From: Margaritifera margaritifera
Taxonomy: Eukaryota > Mollusca > Bivalvia > Unionida > Margaritiferidae
DNA length: 64,000 nucleotides
Assembly: GCA_029931535.1 (NCBI GenBank)
Contig: JAQPZY010001695.1
Span: 4,840,501-4,904,500 of the forward strand
Direction: 5' to 3'
Positions 20,175-32,979 of this stretch are shown here, one piece after another. The notes under the pieces were generated by a model, which saw only the letters and a program-made list of their open reading frames with translations, did not search any database and had not been told where the DNA came from. The first letter of the stretch is position 1. Each line of letters starts with the position of its first letter. The translations under genes and the position numbers were made by a program.

Positions 20175-20818
20175 CAAGACCCATTTTACCCTGCACTAAA
20201 GAAAATGAGTTAGATGACGATATTAAGCCTCGACGGACCCAGGTTCCGAAAGAAAAGTTGTTGGACCCCAACAAAAAGCTCAGTTGCAAAACTAGAGGCA
20301 TTCATCATTGCAGTTGAAAACGACACTTCAAAACACATCAAACATGCTAGCAAATATTCAGGCTGGAGCAAAGAAGCGAAAGACGCCCTATACTCATTGG
20401 AAAACAGAACGGACATCATAATCAAGCCTGCAGATAAGGGCTCCGCTGCAGTCATTATGAACAGGAAAGACAACATAAACGAAGCAAATAGATAATTGAT
20501 CGAAGCCAGGTTATACCAAAAACTGGACCAAGATCCAACACAAGACTATGCAAAACCTGTAGCAAATATTATTGATGAAACGTTACAAACTGGACGAACA
20601 GTCTTATCTTCTTTCCTAAAATCCAAAAACAAGGAAACCCGGGTAGACCTATCATTTCCGGTAATGGGCATTCCACAGAAAGGATATCAGAATACCTGGA
20701 TCATTTCATGAGAACACTTGTCCAAACATTACCATCCTATCTTCAGGACACCATAGATTATCTCATGAAAAGCAAAGCAATTGAACTGTTACCGCCAGCT
20801 CAATACCTACTTACCTAA
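20175..20818 (+). pseudogene. Penelope-like element reverse transcriptase, truncated
   Basis: The reading frame from about 20205 contains a lysine-rich CWTPTKS segment, then ENRTDIIIKPADKGSAAVIM. After a TAA at 20493 the same frame continues with ARLYQKLDQDPTQDYAKPV. A +/-1 shift near 20615 then gives FPKIQKQGNPGRPIISGNG and ISEYLDHFMRTLVQTLPSYL before a stop at 20818. N..DIIIKPADKG and LPKIHKPG.PGRPI.S..G followed by a DHFL-type segment are typical of Penelope-like reverse transcriptases (fingers domain). The catalytic YxDD region and the GIY-YIG nuclease are missing. It is a dead, 3'-truncated copy in PM20D1 intron 1. Confidence 0.85.
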
Positions 20819-20819
20819 A

Positions 20820-21408
20820 GCTAATGGGAGGGCTATCAGCTAAGATCTGTTGTGATCAGTTATGTAATGTTGCAAAATATGGAACAACATGTGGGAATAT
20901 TTCCCACCAAGTGGACTGAAATATAGCAAATATATAATAACACCGAGCCGGAATGACTCAAAAACAATAATTCTGTATTTGTTGAGATTTGAGAGTTATC
21001 TTACTTTACGCTGGATATAAGTCTAAAATTTGATAATTTTTGATACAATAGAAAATATTTTCTTATGTAAAAGAGAGCATATTTTGGAAAGGTCCATTAT
21101 AACCAACATACGGTTCACTCCGAACGAAAGCTTTACTTCTGCGTGTCTTGCAAATCTAAAACTTAAACAGTCCAGTGTTACAGATAAATTTTCGTTTTAA
21201 ATCAAATTAAAATTCATCTCACACGCAAGGAAATTAGCAGTTCTTTCAATGCATATAAATATTACAGAATATTTTAACTAGAAATGCTCAGTAAATTAAC
21301 AGGTACAGTGTCTGTTTGTCTGTGTCCCTCTATACTTATTATCCCTCAGTCCAAGTTTCCTCTGACTTTTTCCAGCCCAACACAACTGTCCAAACTTGGA
21401 ACAATTAC

Positions 21409-21412
<4 letters not shown>
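20820..21412. other. Intronic sequence without recognisable features
   Basis: PM20D1 intron 1, AT-rich. No repeat or coding signal recognised. Confidence 0.45.

Positions 21413-21499
<87 letters not shown>
21412..21499. repeat. (CT)n microsatellite
   Basis: An uninterrupted run of about 43 CT dinucleotides; it creates long serine/leucine open frames that are artefacts. Confidence 0.99.
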
Positions 21500-21502
<3 letters not shown>

Positions 21503-21639
21503 TCTTTATATCTGTATTTCTATTCGCTACTCTCGTTCTGTGTCTTCGATGTAGGGTTTATATTCCCAATTTGGTCATTACACCATATATTTTGTCCATA
21601 TGACTTCAAAAGAGCACAACAGAAACTTAATTACAAATA

Positions 21640-22330
21640 GGTAAAAATGTTTAATCAACAGCCACTAGAATTTTTTTATTTTTTTTAGTTTCTAAAACTT
21701 CACACAAAATTGACAGTCCAAAACATTCATATTCATTTAATTGATCCCTTAAAACGTGTGGTTATAAAGCTGAGGTTACAAACCAGTAACATCATTGACC
21801 AAAATGGTTTGAATACATAACCACTATAGTGTGAAGAGTTCAAGACATCCGTGCATGTGCTCTCCTGTACGTGCAATAGTATTGTTTCAAAATAGCACGG
21901 ACGTTTGTCATTTTGTAGTGTAAACTCGCAAAACAAAAATCGTTTTTTTTTAAGTGGCAGTTTATTCAATATTTTTACCTATTAGCAATTAAGCCAACAA
22001 CAAAAAAATGTTTCCGGTCGGCCGACCGTCCCTGTTTCTCGTTGCCGACCCTAGCACTTTTTCCCGATCCGACAAAAAAAAAAATTTTTTTCTTTTTTAA
22101 TAAAAAAAATCACATTGCCGAAATTGATTTGTGCATCTAATTGAGCCGGATTTGTCCAGTACTTTGAAGCGCTTGAAAAATTATTTGATTTATATATAAT
22201 GTTCCAAAAAATAAAAATAAAAAAAAAATACTTGCCTACCCTAATTTTAAAACCAGTGCAATAATTTTTTTTTTTTTTTTTGCCTTACCATAATATAATC
22301 TATGTACTCCATTCATTTAGAATTAACTAC
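21640..22330. other. Low-complexity intronic sequence
   Basis: Several poly-A/poly-T runs and a GC-richer block near 22010-22070 containing GGTCGGCCGACC (a palindrome) that resembles a dispersed-element end. No gene seen. Confidence 0.4.
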
Positions 22331-22551
22331 CATATACACGAAATCAAATGGCCCATATACACGGTTTAATAGACCGATATGGGTACATACACCTTAATGG
22401 TCATATCTGTGTTTGTCTGTCTGTCTTTGTTTTTCTGGGTTTGTCTCTCTTGTCTGCCATTGTCTCTCACACCCTCTGTCTCTGACTATGTATGCGTATG
22501 TGTGTATGCGTGCGTATGTATGCATAATTTCATGCGCTCTCATGTTCCCAC

Positions 22552-22813
22552 CTGACTGGATAAAGTCCAACAGCCGTTCAAGCTCTTCCTTGTTGTATAC
22601 ATGAGGCTCTTGTGATACGGTCTGAAACTGTATTGCTCTTCGGAATCTCCCTAATGCCTCGTCTGTCGCCGGTATGAAGTCGATGTCTGCTTTCTCACAT
22701 TGTTTAACTTGATCACTCCTGACAGTCAGCGTAAATGTTCGCACCACAATTACCAACAAAAGCGTGCAGAAAACTGCGCTGAAAGATAACAATATAGCAT
22801 ACAGTGGTTTCAT
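22552..22813 (-). CDS. PM20D1: PM20D1-like peptidase M20, exon 1 with start codon
   Basis: First coding exon, 87 codons plus one base. The ATG at 22813 is chosen because the longer frame upstream has no ATG. The protein starts MKPLYAILLSFSAVFCTLLL followed by VIVVRTFT, one hydrophobic segment (about residues 5-25) that acts as a signal peptide or membrane anchor. DEALGRFRRAIQFQTVSQEP then matches the N-terminal helix of PM20D1. Donor TCAG|GTGGGA leaves one base, and exon 2 supplies two, giving ..DFIQS-V-YPKINLSPL across the junction. PM20D1 is a secreted M20 enzyme that reversibly condenses fatty acids and free amino acids into N-acyl amino acids. Intron 1 is about 11.5 kb and full of repeats. 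The gene is 3'-incomplete here. Confidence 0.92.
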
Positions 22814-22829
22814 TTTGTGTCCCAACAGC

Positions 22830-23536
22830 AGTCACCGAGGGAAGTAACTCTAAGTGAAGTAATGGTGATGGAGTTAATTCTCCCGAGTCATTTACAACAA
22901 CTTTGCTGTTTGTTTCATTCCATTAAAACCCAGTTTATTTCTTCATGTTTTATACCCCACCCCACCCACACACACAAAAAATCAACTTGTTTTTGCAAAC
23001 AGTCAAAGATTTCATAGTCATTGCTATTAGCATACGTAACTGGCCCAGACATTTTTTTGTTTGTTTGTTTGTTTTTGTTTCATTATTGGTTTGAAAGTTT
23101 TCTTCTTTGTGATCTATATATTAAATTATCAAATTGTACACAATGGCTACGTAAGTCAAGTCTTTCTCTGAAAATCCAATTCGGACCTGGTATTAATTCC
23201 AGTTCATATTTTTTATTGGAAAGGCCATGTTCCATTGCGTCATCCAAAAAGTGCAGGCTTTTAAAAGGGGATAAATCATGTTCAGTAAGTATGAATGTTC
23301 TGATTCAAGCAAATTAAATTAAATATCTCAACAGTTATTTTGTCTAAGTTTGAACGCTTTTTTTCTGTATATAGGTTGATATACGCGTAACATCTTGTGC
23401 TGTGTGAGAATCAAGTAGAGACATTTTTTTTTTTTTTAATAGTGTCTCCTCATTGGAGCTCAATAGGTCGTATGTATGATAAAGATTAACAGAGGGGGAA
23501 AAACATTGCAGAATCGTTGTGATCTAGGAATTTATG

Positions 23537-23540
<4 letters not shown>
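22830..23540. other. Presumed 5' flank of the PM20D1-like gene
   Basis: The stretch should hold the 5'UTR and promoter, but no TATA box or other element could be assigned with confidence. It includes (CA) and T-rich/(GTTT)n low-complexity runs near 22965 and 23050. Confidence 0.3.

Positions 23541-23629
<89 letters not shown>
23540..23629. repeat. (AT)n microsatellite
   Basis: About 44 AT dinucleotides with one AAAT interruption near 23571. Confidence 0.98.
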
Positions 23630-23630
<1 letters not shown>

Positions 23631-24557
23631 CGGTTTCAATGTACAGAACTCACTAGAGTTTTATTATTTTTTTTTTTATAAATGGTCGTTTGCGTTTTTA
23701 GTTATATTAAAATTAAGATAATTGGCAAGTTCTGACTTCTTATACATACACACAACAAAGTGAACTTGTTATTATTTGCGTTACTCAGCTTTTCAGTTAA
23801 CAGCCCCATTGCTTTGTGCCATGGTCACTAGGGCAGATAGTACATACCGCACGTGCAATGCTGTATTTACAATTAGGGATTATTTCAAAAGTAGGTAAGG
23901 ATAATTAAAACATAATCATGAAACATTGTATTATCTAATATAAGTATAATTAACAATGAAATTTTCTAGCAAGATACAAACCCTTTCTTATAACAAACAA
24001 ACCCTTTCTTACAACAAGACCACGCCTGCATTTTCTTCGATTCTTCCATACAACCCCACATGTTACCTCATATGGATATATTCAGAGGGTTTGGTATCTG
24101 ATGAGTGCTTATGTGGGGATCGTTTTTAATAGGTGCGTGAAGAACTGGAAAATTATTACGTGTGAACATTTTAATCTATATAGTGATTATCTGATCAAAG
24201 GGAAGTTAGTAGTCCACACCTTGTTTTATATGCCCTCCATAAGGCGTTGACCTTGTCGTCCATCCACACGTACGTACGTCCATCTATTCCCTATTTTTTC
24301 TTTCTGAACAATGACTAGAGTTCTCCACATCCACCATTACCCAGCTCTGTAGATAGCCGCCTGCATTTGAAGTAAGGAATAAATCTTAAAAGCCTATCGA
24401 TTTCGGGGTCATGAGATTAAAGGTCAAAGTCACGGTGGCTGAAAATAGAAAACTGGTTTATGCACAAAAACAAAACAATACAAAAAAAAAAAAAAAAAAA
24501 AACATTGGCTCCGCATGTCAAAGACCAGGACCAAACTTATGGACGGCTTGCACTTGG

Positions 24558-24560
24558 CGG

Positions 24561-24595
<35 letters not shown>
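24558..24595. repeat. (GT)n microsatellite inside family B
   Basis: About 18 GT dinucleotides interrupting the first family B unit of this array. Confidence 0.97.
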
Positions 24596-24597
<2 letters not shown>

Positions 24598-25046
24598 AAG
24601 GAAGAAGCATAATGATTTTAGAGTCAAAAGATCAATCGTCAAGGTCACTGTCGCTGAAAGAAGAAAAAATGGCTTCAGCAAAATAACTTTACATATTAGA
24701 CCTTGAATAAACATTGCGGGTTTCTTGCACTTAAAGAAAGGTAGAAGTCTATTGATTTTGGTTTCAAAACATCAAAGTCTTTGTGGCTGAAAAATGAAAA
24801 ATGGTGTATGCATAAAATTTCAGTTCTCGACAATGTACCTTCATCATAGCGTGTGGATGGTTTTCACTTTGGGCAAGAAAGATGCCTATTGAATTGGGGG
24901 ATAAATTATCAAAGGTCAAGATCACTGATTGAAAGAAGAAAACTGGTTTTGCATAATACCTTTGGTTCATGACCATGTACCTTGACCAAAGTTTGTGGAG
25001 GGCTTGCACTTAAGGTATGAAAGAAGCTTACTGATTTTGGAACAAA

Positions 25047-25059
25047 AGGTCAAAGGTCA
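25047..25059 (+). promoter_or_regulatory. Perfect DR1 nuclear-receptor-type motif inside family B
   Basis: AGGTCA-A-AGGTCA, two perfect half-sites separated by one base, is the consensus bound by RXR heterodimers and HNF4-type receptors. It sits in a dispersed repeat, so function is unproven. Confidence 0.35.
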
Positions 25060-25644
25060 ATGTTATTTTGACCCAAAGAAAAAAAAAATTTTTTTTCGAA
25101 ATAACTTTTTGTTCAAGAATATATTAAATGACCAAATTTTGTGGATGGCTTGCACTTAGGGTAATAGACCTATAGATTGTGGAATCTAAAGCAGGACCTA
25201 TTTTAGGATGTGCAATTTGCGGGATTCACGCTAACTTAAAAATGGCGCTGAAAAATCAATCTAATCTGCAAAGATTGACATCATATTTTAAACCCCATCC
25301 TTTATTTCTTCGTTAAATCCCTCATATGTTCAGAAAATCACCCATTTTGTTTTAAAATGGAGGGAGAAATTTCCTCCCTAAATTTTAAAATCAAGAATAG
25401 ACCATGCTAAAGATCAAAGGTCACGGCCATGGTAAGTTTAATAATAACATAATGGTTTCTGCGCAGTAAGTTTAGTTCAAGACCACATACCCCGACAAAA
25501 GGTCAGTACTCTCTGGAATCAACCGTGCCCATATTGTGCACTCGCGCCTACGCAGGGGGCTATTAAATACGGGATCGCACCGTTCACGGTACTCTTGCTA
25601 CCATAAGAGTTTCTTTTCTTGACGTGTAGGTTACAGCATGCATT

Positions 25645-25765
25645 GTAATCAGTTATTATTAGTAGTATCAGAGTTGGATTTAGTATTAGTATTAGAGTTG
25701 GTTTAGTATTAGTATTAGATTTGGTTTAGTATTAGTATTAGACTTGGTTTCAGTATTAGTATTGT
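25645..25765. repeat. Short TTAGTATTAGAGTTGG repeat
   Basis: Four imperfect copies of 'TTAGTATTAGTATTAGA' with GTTGG or TTGGT spacers, about 26-30 bp each. Confidence 0.8.
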
Positions 25766-25879
25766 TAGAAATGTGTATGGATTGTGTTTATTTGTCTTTT
25801 TTGAACGTTCTGTTATTTTCTCATAGCTGGAACATTCCGTACATAAACTTTCCCACAAAGGGAGACGTATGTTCTGTGT

Positions 25880-25900
25880 ATTGGGGGGGGGGGGGGGTAC
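25880..25900. repeat. Poly-G run
   Basis: About 15 consecutive G. Confidence 0.95.
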
Positions 25901-26205
25901 ATTAATTGTCTTTGCTTTTCATACCGCGGACAAGATATAACAGAGTGAACTTCGTCCTCAGTTTCTGATTTACAAAATTTAAAAATTTTCAGAGTTCTTG
26001 CTATCTTTCTGTATCATCCTGTTTCAGTTTCTAACCTATGTACACGTATTCTTCCTTGCGTTCGAGTTCGTACAAAATTGTTAATTCCTTATAACCCTTA
26101 TGTTAGATACTGTAGAGTATGACCTCTGAATCCACTTGTAAAAATAAAGTTTTTGATTACTTTGTATTTTATTAGTGCAATATTGCTCATACTTTGATTC
26201 CAGTA

Positions 26206-26703
26206 TTGTTTCGATTATATCGATTAGAACAGTAAACACTGCTGTGTATATACCTCTATGAGGTCAATTATATCGATTAGAACAGCAAACAATGTTCTGT
26301 GTATATACCTTTAGAGGTCAATTATATCGATTAGAACAGTAAACACTGCTCTGTGTATATACTTCTATGAGGTTAATTATATCGATTAGAACAGTAAACA
26401 CTGCTCTGTGTATATACCTCTATGAGGTCAATTATATCGATTAGAACAGTAAACACTGCTCTGTGTATATACCTCTATGAGGTCAATTATATCGATTAGA
26501 ACAGTAAACACTGTTCTGTGTATATACCTCTATGAGGTCAATTATATCGATTAGAACAGTAAACACTGCTCTGTGTATATACCTCTATGAGGTCAATTAT
26601 ATCGATTAGAACAGTAAACAATGTTCTGTGTATATACCTCTATGAGGTCAATTATATCGATTAGAACAGTAAACACTGCTCTGTGTATATACCTCTATGA
26701 GTT
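26206..26703. repeat. 55-bp minisatellite, 9 copies
   Basis: AATTATATCGATTAGAACAG is followed by TAAACACTGCTCTGTGTATA and TACCTCTATGAGGTC. The CGATT positions 26221, 26274, 26328, 26383, 26438 and so on give periods of 53, 54, then a constant 55 bp. Every unit holds the palindrome ATCGAT and the inverted pair ACCTC/GAGGT. Confidence 0.97.
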
Positions 26704-26759
26704 CAATGTTGGCTGTGTTAGGAAGTGGACTCATCCGACGTCTACAGGGAACACAATTT

Positions 26760-27665
<906 letters not shown>

Positions 27666-27761
27666 CACATACATACCAGATGAGAGAGAGATTTATGTGG
27701 TGTGCCAGCGCCATACCACCATCACTTTAAGCAAAACAAAAGATTGGTTATTATTTATGTG

Positions 27762-27794
<33 letters not shown>

Positions 27795-28226
27795 AAAAAA
27801 ATATATAAAAAATACACTTGACAGATAATCACGTCACAAAAGCATTGTATCATCGGATCGTGTTGACACTACTGGGTCAGCTTTGGACAGAAATTTTATT
27901 ATTATTAAACTCGTTTTCCTTAAAAAAAAAAAAAAAAATCCCCCCCCCCCTTTAATTTGGATGATTTAAAAACAATTTTTAATTCATTTGAAATTCGCTC
28001 CATTGCTCATATAACTCTAGTAGCAAGCTATACAGTGTGTAGTGCAGACTTAATTTTTGTACCACCGAAGAAGACAACGAAGATGACGATAAATGTTTAC
28101 AGCAAATTTATGAAGATCATTTTGTTCGCGATGCAGGTGCTAGCTTTAGCTGTAAAAATTCATCCACGTGGCAGGGATCCACGTGGATTTATTTACTTTT
28201 AGAAGCTATGCTCTGGTCTGATTCCA

Positions 28227-28304
28227 AGTCTGGTTCCCTGCTCTGTGTGGGTCTGTAATAGCAGAGTGTATAGCATAGGATCACAACAGTCAGGGAACCA
28301 GACT
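28227..28304. repeat. Inverted repeat, 14-bp perfect arms
   Basis: AGTCTGGTTCCCTG (28227-28240) pairs perfectly with CAGGGAACCAGACT (28291-28304), leaving a 50-base loop that itself contains CTCTGTG/AGCAGAG-like partners. Confidence 0.85.
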
Positions 28305-28309
28305 AAGTA

Positions 28310-30430
28310 TAGTCCAATTTGACAGCATGAGATTGCTCGGTGCACATCAGATAATACGACGATTTTCCACATCCCAGGTAAGTGGAAATTAGGTTATCAA
28401 ATTTCAAGATTACAAGACATCGAGTTTTATCTTTATTCTCGATATCATGAAGGACATACTTTGGGAAGACACGTGTCCGAGTTTGGGCACATGTGCTGTG
28501 TCGTTTCAAGAAAGAAGCTCTGTCGAGTTTAGACACGGCATAAAATCTGTGGTTAACTTTGAAATTTTTAATGAACATATCTTATTTTGTGCGCTCATTT
28601 TTAGTAACAAATGTTTTTATTTCATATATTATTATTTTCTTACGTGCGCGTGTAAAATCAGTATATACAATATGGTAGCAACTGTACCCCGTGTTGGCCC
28701 ACTGCTACATCTATTGTCCGCCAGTCGTAACTAGTCTATTGGTTGTTTGCCAGGTCTCTATGCCAATGAAATCCCATTGCTAATTGTGATTTAATCAGGT
28801 TAAAAGTTATGATGATGTTTATAGCTGTAGTTCTTGTAGTTTAAAGTGTTTACAATTTAGTTTCCTGTTAAGTCCAGCTAAGATGATGCAATTGCTATGA
28901 CGTCATATGCCACTGCCTGTAAGGCAGACGGCGGCATATAGTGTTGGGTTTGCCTATGCATATGTGCGTATGCAGACCATCAAACTATGACTAGACTTTG
29001 CTAAAGTTGATGTATACATTACTGTTCATGCCATATTGAAAACTCTTAGTGAGGGATACATGTTAGTGGGTACAGTTTGAAAAAATATGTTGCATGGATT
29101 GGTAGACTGTAACATGAGATGGTTTCTTTGGTCATCCAAATGTATGTTGACACTGCATATGGCTACAGAATGTTGCAAGTAGAAGTTGCTTGATAAAAAA
29201 AATGGATCCTTATTTCACTTCAAAAAGTTTCTGATATATATTGAATTTATTCATGCGTCAATTCATCTGTCTGGAATATAGCATTTTAGTGACATATGTT
29301 ACAACAAGATTGTCATAATAATACATGAAACACAAAAATAATGTATTTAGTATCAATGTTAAACCATACAATAATTGGTTTCCCATTAGCCAGAAACTGA
29401 AAATGAAGTGAAATAAGTAGCAGTGATAAAAACAAAATTTAACAAATTTAATGGGTGCCATGACCATGCACATGTCATAAGAGGGCAGCAGTATAGTAGT
29501 GAGCGACCAGTGTATAAAGGGTAACCTGAACTACCCAAATTCAGTGAATGTTAGCCCAGGGTCAGTATTTGGATAACTCTTTGGCTCTGGACACAAGATT
29601 TGCTAAACCCTGGATAGAGTATTACAGTTTTATAAAAGAAGAAATATTACATTATATGTAGAAGAACATTACAGCAACTTCAACAGATTGCAGTATTGCA
29701 AATCAAAACACTTTTTTTCATTACATATACTCCCTTCTCCCCAGCTTCTCTTGACAGTGACCTAGAGGTCAGAATTACCCCAAATCCAATTACAGATATT
29801 GTGTCTTCCTGATGTGACTACACGTATAAAGTATAGTCAGAATAATTTAATTGGAAAATGCCACATTTTAGTTGTCTCTTTTGTACATTTAACATTATCC
29901 TTCTCATAGAGAACCTCAGGGTCTGGAGGAAAAATAATATCCTTCAATCTTGCAAATAATATATTGGCATGATGACTACTATTAGCTTGGCTAATCTCCA
30001 GTCTACCAAGCAGTTTAGGATATCGAGTTACAGACAAACATTCAATGTCACAATGTACCCAGTGATAAAGTGTGGGGATATAATAATGTCAGGGTGGTCT
30101 GTGCTCAGTTAATGTTGCGTATCTGCATACATTAAAAGCTGATCTATTGAGAAATGTGCTTTATCATAACAAAGGTGATCTAGATTTAGTTCAAGCATAT
30201 CTTGTTGCTGCAAAAGTTGCAACGCTGTGCAGTTAAAAGGTATGGGTTACATATAAGTAGAGGTCGTTGATGTCTATTCTTTAAGTAAGTTATTTTAAAT
30301 GTATAGTGCAAAACATCTAGCAAAACCAACGGCAAGTATTTATTCAACACTAAGAATAAAAGCCCCTCAAAGGGACTGATGCTGTACTGTCTGAAAAAAA
30401 TAAGAGTCCCTCTAAGGGACTGATGCAGTA
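28310..30430. other. Intergenic sequence without recognised gene
   Basis: AT-rich. Small open frames at 28447-28734 (plus) and 30037-29837 (minus) have mixed composition but no recognisable motif, no splice support and no neighbours, so they are not called. Near 30360-30435 a segment 'AGAGTCCCTCTAAGGGACTG' (and AAAAGCCCCTCAAAGGGACT) is duplicated. Confidence 0.4.
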
Positions 30431-31290
30431 CTGTCTGAAAAAATTCTTTTCATGAAATCCCCATGCTACTATGACCATCCATTCAGGAGAATAAGCAATT
30501 ACAAGATTTTCAATATGTTCATTGTGGCAGCAATATTGGATGTCTATGGAGCACCATTTTCATTTAGGATCAACTAGATATTGTAAGAAGTCTTTTGGTG
30601 AAAACCCTGTGTCAATATGACCATCATATCTGGAGGAGTAGCAATAACAAGATGGTCACAATGGTTGGGGGGGGGGGGCATATTGGATGTCAGATTGGCA
30701 TCATTTTCATTAGGGACCAACTATACACCATAAGAAGTCTTCTGTTGAAAACCCCATGTCGATATGATTTTACATTTAGGAGAAGTAACAACTAGAAGAT
30801 TTTCAAGAGGGCTGACATCGTGGTCAGATTGGCACAATTTTCTTTAGGACCAACTAGATATCATAATTAGTCATCTGGTGAAAACCCCAGGTTGATAGGA
30901 CTTTGCATTCAGGGAGAGTAGTGATAACAAGATTTTCAAGATGGGTGCCTTGGTGGCCATATTGGATGTCAGATCAGCACCATTTTCATTTAGGACCAAA
31001 TAGACATCATAAGAAGTCATTTGGTGAAAATCCCATGCTGATATGATATCCATTCTGGAGGAGTAGTGATAACACAATTTTCAAGATTTCCTCAGTGGTG
31101 TCCATATTAGATATCCGAACAGCACTATTTTCATTTAGGAGCAAATAGACCTTGCGATGAATTTGTGTTTCAAGTTTCATGGCAATCCTCCTAGTAGTTT
31201 AGGATGAGTATAGATAACAAACTTGTGCTAACAGACGTACAGAAATCAGACGACAAACAACAGGCCATCCCATAAGCTCTTCTAGTCTAT
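30430..31290 (+). repeat. Family A array, second copy (plus orientation)
   Basis: Five to six units carry CATTTAGGACCAA-like, GAAAACCC.ATG and GGAGGAGTAG blocks. The array ends with AACAAACTTGTGCTAA and 'AGGCCATCCCATAAGCTCTT', the same tail as at 0.9 kb. A poly-G run (30665-30674) interrupts one unit. Confidence 0.85.
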
Positions 31291-31603
31291 GACCAGTTGA
31301 GCTACTTCCTTGGCAAAACCCCCCAGTTTGTTACTGCATATCCAACCCCACCCAGACCTTGACCCAGGTGTTGCTATCCAGAATTCCTTACATATATCAT
31401 GTGTCCTTATTCTGTGACTGCATGTTTAAAGTTTGGTCAAAAATAAACAAAATGTAAGTGTAACTTCAGTTTTTGTATCTTTGACCTTTGACCCCCTCCA
31501 AAGGACCCCGGTGGAGAGATCCAAAAACTATACCCCTCTTGCAGATGGCAACCAATGTACCATGTTTAGGAGGAGATATATTTACAGACTGATGGATTGA
31601 CAA

Positions 31604-31790
31604 ATGGAATGTATCATAATATCCTACTCAAAAGCATGGGGATGGACATGACAATATCCTCCTCAAATGCATGGGGATGGACATGACAATATCCTCCTCA
31701 AATGCATGGGGATGGACATGACAATATCCTCCTCAAATGCATGGGGATGGACAAATGGAATGTATCACAATATCCAACTCAAAAGCATGG
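31604..31790. repeat. 35-bp minisatellite, about 4 copies
   Basis: GCATGGGGATGGACATGACA with ATATCCTCCTCAAAT recurs at 31634, 31669, 31704 and 31739; partial variants flank it. Confidence 0.95.
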
Positions 31791-31799
31791 GAACAAATT

Positions 31800-32830
31800 G
31801 AGAGCTTCTGTTTGGATAGAGTAGTGGAGAAATAATTTTGACAAAATAAAGTTCGTAGACTCTCTTGTCAACCTGTTTGGTTACCCAGGAACTCAATATT
31901 GTCCTTTTGTTCTTGTTTGTTTTTATTTCAGTTAGGACTTGACAACTTGAAAAAAAATGATCTGCTTGTCTTGATTTTGAGTTTTCGTACAGTAACATTG
32001 ACACAACAATGCACATATTTTTCCTTCAAATGTTTTACTAAAATCGGGGCAATTAACATGGAATTTTATTTGCTGGCATAAAATTTTCAGCCTATCTTAG
32101 TGTGTTTAAAACAAGCTTGACCCAGCTCTGCATATGCAGTGTTCTCTTCTCACCTAAACCTTAGTGATCAGTCAGATCACATGTTTGCTTCTAAAAAAAA
32201 ATAAAAGAAATTGAAGATACATTTTTTTGTGTTCGAAATGGTTGTAGATACTCACATTCACCTCCATTTTAAGAGGGTCACAGTAACCTGCTTTTCTGGC
32301 TCTAGTAGGTTGAATTTTGGATGCTGCATGGACAAATTAGATTTGGGTACTATAATCTCTCATGTATGTATTGATGTGAGATAGGGAAATCCCACCTACA
32401 GGGTCATAATTTGTGGGCAGAATAAGTTTCTGACAGGTTCCTGCAGGAATGGGACTTTGCCAAGTTCTCCCCTGGAATTATGAACCAGATGGTGGGATTT
32501 TCCTACCCCAACTTCTATGATTTTACACATGGGCATTTACTATTAAATGTGATTAATTATCATTTTGAGGAATTTGATCTTGTTCTTAATTCAGCATGAT
32601 ATCTGTGATATCTCACAGAACAAGGTCTCAGAGAATTTTGGACCATCTCACACCTAACTCAGTTTTGTAAATTTCTCACAGAATAATAAATTTCCTCTGC
32701 TAAGATTTATATTGTGATATTTTTCATTGATTTCTGTTAAATGTATGGACTTATTGTAGTGCCAGAATCTGTCAGATCAAAAGACCATACTTCACAAGTG
32801 TTTTCATAATAAGTTGCGGTCTGAGTAAAC
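31800..32830. other. Intergenic sequence without recognisable features
   Basis: No repeat array or coding signal recognised. The short frame at 31899-32081 has no credible features. Confidence 0.4.
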
Positions 32831-32977
32831 CTGTTGATGGAATGTAATAACATATTGATGGGGTGTAATAACCTGTTGATGGAGTGTAATAACCTGTCAA
32901 TGGAATGTAATAACATGTTGATGGAGTGTAATAACCTGTAGATGGAATGTAATAACTTCTATAGGGAATGTAATAAG
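32831..32977. repeat. 21-bp minisatellite, 7 copies
   Basis: TTGATGGAATGTAATAACCTG-type units with a constant 21-bp step (GATGG at 32836, 32857, 32878, 32899, 32920, 32941). Confidence 0.95.
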
Positions 32978-32979
32978 GA

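Larger units (their letters stand above)
24395..25215. repeat. Family B array, reverse orientation, units of about 135-140 bp
   Basis: AAAGGTCAAAGTCACGGTGG at about 24418, CAAGGTCACTGTCGCTGAAA at about 24638, then related blocks near 24772, 24912 and 25046, are the reverse complement of the units at 4.7-5.5 kb. GGATGGCTTGCACTTAGGGT marks the same internal position. The first unit is expanded by an A run (24481-24502) and a GT microsatellite. A further fragment, 'CAAAGGTCACGGCCATGG', lies at about 25415. Confidence 0.8.

Noticed and set aside
29837..30037. Minus-strand frame with PPDPEVLYEKDN segment
   Set aside because: Reads plausibly but no acceptor/donor pair, homologue or partner exon could be recognised.
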